Source: Sphingobium sp. SYK-6
GTDB taxonomy: Bacteria; Pseudomonadota; Alphaproteobacteria; Sphingomonadales; Sphingomonadaceae
Assembly: GCF_000283515.1 (NCBI RefSeq)
Contig: NC_015976.1
Span: 3,380,501 to 3,444,500, forward strand
DNA length: 64,000 nucleotides
Direction: 5' to 3'
A model generated the notes under the pieces. It made no database searches and was not told the DNA's origin. It saw only the letters and a program-made list of their open reading frames with translations. The position numbers and the translations under genes were made by a program. Position 1 is the first letter of the stretch; each line of letters starts with the position of its first letter. This document shows, in pieces, positions 61,801 to 64,000 of this stretch.

Positions 61801-61906
61801 CCGTGTCCTGGGCGAGTGCGCCGGCCGGAGCAAGCGCAAGCAGGTAAAGCGCACTACCGACGAAGAGCGGCGCGCGGACAGAGTTCGAGCGATAACGATG
61901 TTGCAT
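58811..61906 (-). CDS. TonB-dependent outer-membrane receptor
   Basis: A 1031-residue receptor. The ATG at 61906 follows AGGAGGGGAGGA and starts a signal peptide (cleavage near A-L-A-Q-D, residue 33). The TonB-box-like segment A-I-V-I-T-G-S-R-I and the plug (V-N-L-R-G-L-G-S-N-R-T-L-V-L-V-N-G-R-R, V-E-I-I-T-G-G-A-G-A-T-Y-G-A-D) precede a 22-strand barrel ending R-F-Y-V-G-V-R-V-D-F. It is of the large sphingomonad type used for organic polymers or peptides. It is not preceded by the 9-4-9 operator of the first receptor but has its own inverted repeat in the promoter. Confidence 0.93.
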   Translation of the reverse strand: MQHRYRSNSVRAPLFVGSALYLLALAPAGALAQDTVTPQAAAAPEDQAIVITGSRIARRDYSSDTPIVTLSADALNRSSEVSFDQSLNKLPQFGTGANQITSATDIQSTPTSSPGIATVNLRGLGSNRTLVLVNGRRTQPANASLVVDLNTIPAAAVDNVEIITGGAGATYGADAVAGVVNFILKRNFQGVQIDGQAGQTFRGDGEQYKVSTLLGSNFADDRGNAMIGLTYQKRTQVYLRDRPFFEAAFTDPNTPGRNAWPNFGGYLPTNGTQAAYDTVFGAKGFVPGDVPNTAQLYFNTAPTTAGATLFTVSPGVRSGTRAPGFTGSLYPDNKFLNNGLLSPNSYTGFLSSPLERYSLFAAAHYEVSDNLTFYTQASFDQNDTTTEVIGYSPAFNQWSVTIPYDAAHPVPTELATILNSRANPNAPWTLYKQMDYLGPRQISTTTYTYEVLFGARGDLGVRDWTYDIFMSHGRTSQNTNYRGFADLARYQELINRPNYGAGADYNNGRTGMLAHCTSGLNPFVNTPVSQDCIDIISAPINTETILAQDQVELNLQGSLAEIPAGDLRFALGAAYRKNDFEYRPDPAFSTTNTTSLTIGLFDTSPTKGDVNVKEIYGEVLVPILRDLPFVRSLTLNAGARYSDYSTTGGVFTWKTTLDWDVNPWLKLRGGYQQANRAPNVAELYQPPVFQTVPWPDHDPCSMFTRATYGNVASNPDRAKVQALCSALSGGVPIGDNFVGNVPSYFALGRDLQRGNANLDNEKAKTWTLGAVVNSPFDAEALRALRLSVDYYHITIDGAIAPASTQLVYQECFNSLGNNPNYDPNNEYCQRISRNTTNGQWIATTASFENLGLIQTSGIDVQFDWSLPAPGIGETGAVFANIVYNYLINYKVQNNPGGPVFDYANSIGSTIFVPPYGAQFRWKLNTTLGYDFGLGTVSMNWRHFPRARHAARVTNSTATQTRTSAYDIFDLSAQFRLNDMFQIRGGIDNLFDRDPNIIGAIPGTTAAVGEPDPAGTYDVLGRRFYVGVRVDF

Positions 61907-62221
61907 GGTCCTCCCCTCCTATGTGCTGTGAGGTCGTTGCCCCAGCGTCGTCCGGATCTTTCCGGTGCGATGCGCGCCAGAATACCTAGCAATATAGCTA
62001 TTGCAACATGATTTATTCGTGAGGAAGGTTTTCAGGCCTGAACGATTGAATCCGGAACCTGCCGGAAACTGGCGGGGCAGCTCTGCTCAGCCGGTCTCCC
62101 GCAGTCGCAATTCTCCCCCGGTCCGCCTGTCCTGCGGCGCCGGATTCGGCTCGTCGCGATGATCGTTTCTGCCACGATTCCGGTCTTTCGGAGACACGGA
62201 TGATCCGGCGGACGGGGCGCT
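61907..62221. other. 315-base intergenic region with the receptor promoter
   Basis: This gap between the receptor and the inositol-phosphatase-like gene holds the promoter and operator described at 61979-62006. Beyond about 62010 there are only short GC-rich hairpins and no convincing reading frame, RNA gene or repeat. Confidence 0.55.
61979..62006 (-). promoter_or_regulatory. Promoter with inverted repeat upstream of the second TonB receptor
   Basis: On the reverse strand, TTGCAA (62001-62006) and TATTCT (61979-61984) are separated by 16 bases. The inverted repeat GCAATA/TATTGC (61989-62004) covers the spacer and -35 element, a good place for a repressor. No candidate regulator is adjacent. 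Confidence 0.45.
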
Positions 62222-63019
62222 TTATCCCGCGCCGCGCATCTTCAGGGCGCGCTCGCGCAGGCGGGCAAGGCCGGCCTCATGGATCGCGGGCACGCCGCAC
62301 AGCAGGCCCGGCACGCGCGGGTCCGGCTTGTTGAAGCGGATCGGGTCGCCGAGCGCGTCGGTGACGATGGCGCCTGCTTCCTGCGCGATCAGCGTGGCGG
62401 CGGCGATGTCCCACTCCCCGCTCAGGCGCAGGCCCGCGACGAGATCGGCTTCGTTGCCCGCGACCATCGCCATGCGCAGCGCGATGCCGTTGGGCTTGGG
62501 CACCATCCGGTAATCCATGTCGACCCCGCGCATCGTGTCGAGCGGCACGCGCGCGCCCGCCAGCGTGGCCTGCGCGCCCACGGCGAGCCGTGCGCCATTG
62601 CGAAAGGCGCCTGCCCCCCGCGCGGCCCACCAGCGCTCCTGCCGGGCAGGCGCGGCCAGCACGCCCAGCTGCACGTCGCCCGCTTCCACCAGCGCGATCG
62701 AGATCGCCCATCCGGTGCGCCCGCGCACGAAATCGCGCGTGCCGTCGATCGGATCGACGACCCAGGCCAGCGGCGCATCGCTGCGTCCCGGCGTCTCTGC
62801 GCTTTCCTCGGAGAGCCAAGCCGCTTGCGGCAGCAGCGCGCCGAGCCGCGCGCGCAGCAGCGCATCGATGGCAAGGTCGGCTTCGCACACCGGCTCGCCG
62901 TGCACTTTCTCCCAGGCCTTGCGACTGGGCTCGCCCGGTGCCCAGTCCAGCATCGCGCGCGCCGCCGCTTCGTCGGCGATCGCCAGAAGATCGGGCAGCA
63001 GGCGATTATTCGCCGGCAA
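62222..63019 (-). CDS. Inositol monophosphatase-family enzyme (CysQ/HisN-like)
   Basis: A 265-residue member of the IMPase superfamily. The metal site is W-L-S-E-E-S near 71, V-V-D-P-I-D-G-T-R-D-F near 90 and W-D-I-A-A-A-T-L-I-A-Q-E-A-G-A near 203. It could be a 3'(2'),5'-bisphosphate nucleotidase (CysQ) recycling PAP, histidinol-phosphatase or an inositol phosphatase; the motifs do not separate these. The TTG at 63019 is the only start near the expected N terminus, overlapping the TldD/PmbA stop by 14 bases. Confidence 0.8.
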   Translation of the reverse strand: MPANNRLLPDLLAIADEAAARAMLDWAPGEPSRKAWEKVHGEPVCEADLAIDALLRARLGALLPQAAWLSEESAETPGRSDAPLAWVVDPIDGTRDFVRGRTGWAISIALVEAGDVQLGVLAAPARQERWWAARGAGAFRNGARLAVGAQATLAGARVPLDTMRGVDMDYRMVPKPNGIALRMAMVAGNEADLVAGLRLSGEWDIAAATLIAQEAGAIVTDALGDPIRFNKPDPRVPGLLCGVPAIHEAGLARLRERALKMRGAG

Positions 63020-64000
63020 TGGTCATCCCGTCGATGCGCAGGGTGGGCACGTTGATGGCATAGCGGAAGCTGAGGTCGTTTGCCGCCACGAGGCGCGCGA
63101 ACATGTCCCGCAGATTGCCGGCGATGGTCACTTCCGCGACGGCATGGCCCACCGAGCCATTCTCGATCAGGAAGCCCGAGGCGCCGCGGCTGTAGTCGCC
63201 GGTCACCGGATTGACGCCATGGCCGATCAGCTCCGTGACGTAGAGCCCGCGCGAGACGTCCGCCATCAGCTCATGCGCCGAGGCCGTCCCGCCTTCGAGA
63301 TGGACATTGCTCAGGCCCACGCCCGGCGCGCCGCCGCCGCGTGTCGCGTGGCCGGTGGGCGCGAGGCCGAGCTGCCGGGCCGAGGCGCTGTCCAGCAGCC
63401 AGTCGGTCAGGATGCCGCCGTCCACGATCCGCTTCATCGCCGTCGGCAGCCCTTCCCCGTCGAACGGGCGCGAGCGCAGGCCGCGCTGGAGATGCGGATT
63501 GTCGATGAGGTTCAGCGTCGCGGGCAGCACCGGCTCGCCGCGCCGGTCGAGCAGGAAGCTCGCCTTGCGCGTCACGGCCGGGCCGGAGATCGCGCCGATC
63601 AGATGGCCGATCAGGCTGTTGCCCACGCGCGGATCGAAGATGACCGGCATGGTGCCACTGGCAACGCGCTTCGGGTTGAGCCGCCCCACCGCCCGGCTGC
63701 CCGCGCGCGTGCCGATGGCGTCCGCCGCCTCCAGGTCGCGCAGCTTGCGGGCGGTGTGGCTGGCATGGTCGCGCTGCATTCCCGCGCCTTCGCCGGCCAG
63801 CACGCTGGCCCAGAGCGAGTGGCTCGTCCCGGCATAGGCCCCGGCGAACCCATGGCTGGTGACGAGCGCGACCTGCGCGCGGCCGAAGCCGGCGCCGCCC
63901 CCTTCCGAATTGGTGACGCCGAGCACCGCACGCGCGGCATCTTCCACCGCCAGCGCGCGTTCGCGCAGCGCGGCGGGGCCAGGAATTTCATGATCCTCGA
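63006..64000 (-). CDS. TldD/PmbA-family protein (5' truncated by window edge)
   Basis: At least 330 residues of a TldD/PmbA-type protein; the frame stays open to the window edge, where the residues read E-D-H-E-I-P-G-P. Family features include V-T-N-S-E-G-G-G-A, K-R-V-A-S-G-T-M-P-V-I-F-D-P, G-G-I-L-T-D-W-L-L-D-S and the C-terminal S-G-F-L-I-E-N-G. The sequence lacks an H-x-x-x-H zinc motif in the visible part, which suggests the PmbA (TldE) partner, which works with TldD to process peptides such as microcins. It is co-transcribed with the IMPase-family gene. Confidence 0.85.
   Translation of the reverse strand, partial: EDHEIPGPAALRERALAVEDAARAVLGVTNSEGGGAGFGRAQVALVTSHGFAGAYAGTSHSLWASVLAGEGAGMQRDHASHTARKLRDLEAADAIGTRAGSRAVGRLNPKRVASGTMPVIFDPRVGNSLIGHLIGAISGPAVTRKASFLLDRRGEPVLPATLNLIDNPHLQRGLRSRPFDGEGLPTAMKRIVDGGILTDWLLDSASARQLGLAPTGHATRGGGAPGVGLSNVHLEGGTASAHELMADVSRGLYVTELIGHGVNPVTGDYSRGASGFLIENGSVGHAVAEVTIAGNLRDMFARLVAANDLSFRYAINVPTLRIDGMTIAGE

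Noticed and set aside
61952-61965. CCGG-N6-CCGG upstream of the second TonB receptor as a sixth copy of the 9-4-9 operator
   Set aside because: The spacing between the CCGG cores is six bases rather than eight, and the flanking TTA/TAA bases are absent.
1-64000. CRISPR array, insertion sequence or prophage
   Set aside because: No regularly spaced repeats, transposase, integrase or phage structural genes were found on either strand.

Overview
The window looks like chromosomal DNA of a high-GC alphaproteobacterium, most likely a member of the Sphingomonadaceae. The case rests on two large TonB-dependent receptors, a crtY-crtI-crtB carotenoid cluster, a PopZ homologue next to valS, a COQ7-type ubiquinone hydroxylase, and the nadD-rsfS-rlmH-envC-ctpA order common in alphaproteobacteria. 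All identifications were made by reading motifs; no database search was possible.

Positions 1 to about 26,100 are an accessory, catabolic region. It starts with a truncated 3-oxoadipate enol-lactonase-like hydrolase. Next come a Tat-exported HD-domain protein and a secreted protein with three SnoaL-like domains. A reverse-strand operon of a CMD-family protein, an EthD-like protein and a LigI-like lactonase sits beside a divergent LysR regulator, followed by a DctA-type symporter and an MFS transporter. A TonB receptor and an alpha/beta hydrolase lacking its nucleophile follow. Then comes a five-gene operon encoding a di-heme DUF1592-type protein, a Tat-exported VOC protein, a Tat-exported DUF1552 protein, a membrane-anchored ankyrin protein and a DUF2231-cytochrome c fusion. 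An IclR regulator is divergent from it. The region ends with a beta-ketoadipate module (IclR-thiolase divergent from a two-subunit CoA-transferase) and a tRNA-Cys whose 3' end faces the accessory DNA.

The most striking signal is a 9-4-9 palindrome (half-site TTACCGGAA). It occurs five times, only in front of the HD/SnoaL pair, the TonB receptor, and the DUF1592 operon/IclR divergent promoter. It ties these genes into one predicted regulon: outer-membrane uptake plus a set of periplasmic metallo- and heme proteins. I regard this as the candidate undescribed system; its substrate is unknown.

Positions 26,100 to 49,300 are mostly housekeeping: pcm, tolC, popZ, valS (with an in-frame palindromic element), MATE, SDR, htpX, a zincin with a small tandem repeat, a HerA-like ATPase, a TauE/TIGR02186 pair, an NfrB-like glycosyltransferase with a barrel-like partner, nadD to ctpA, dsbB, coq7 and small envelope proteins.

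Positions 49,300 to 64,000 hold an exported amidohydrolase, the carotenoid operon crtY-crtI-(LOG protein)-crtB, two related small helical proteins, an outer-membrane barrel protein whose ribosome-binding site lies in a strong hairpin, an NHL-repeat lipoprotein, a second TonB receptor, an inositol-monophosphatase-family enzyme, and a TldD/PmbA protein cut by the window edge.
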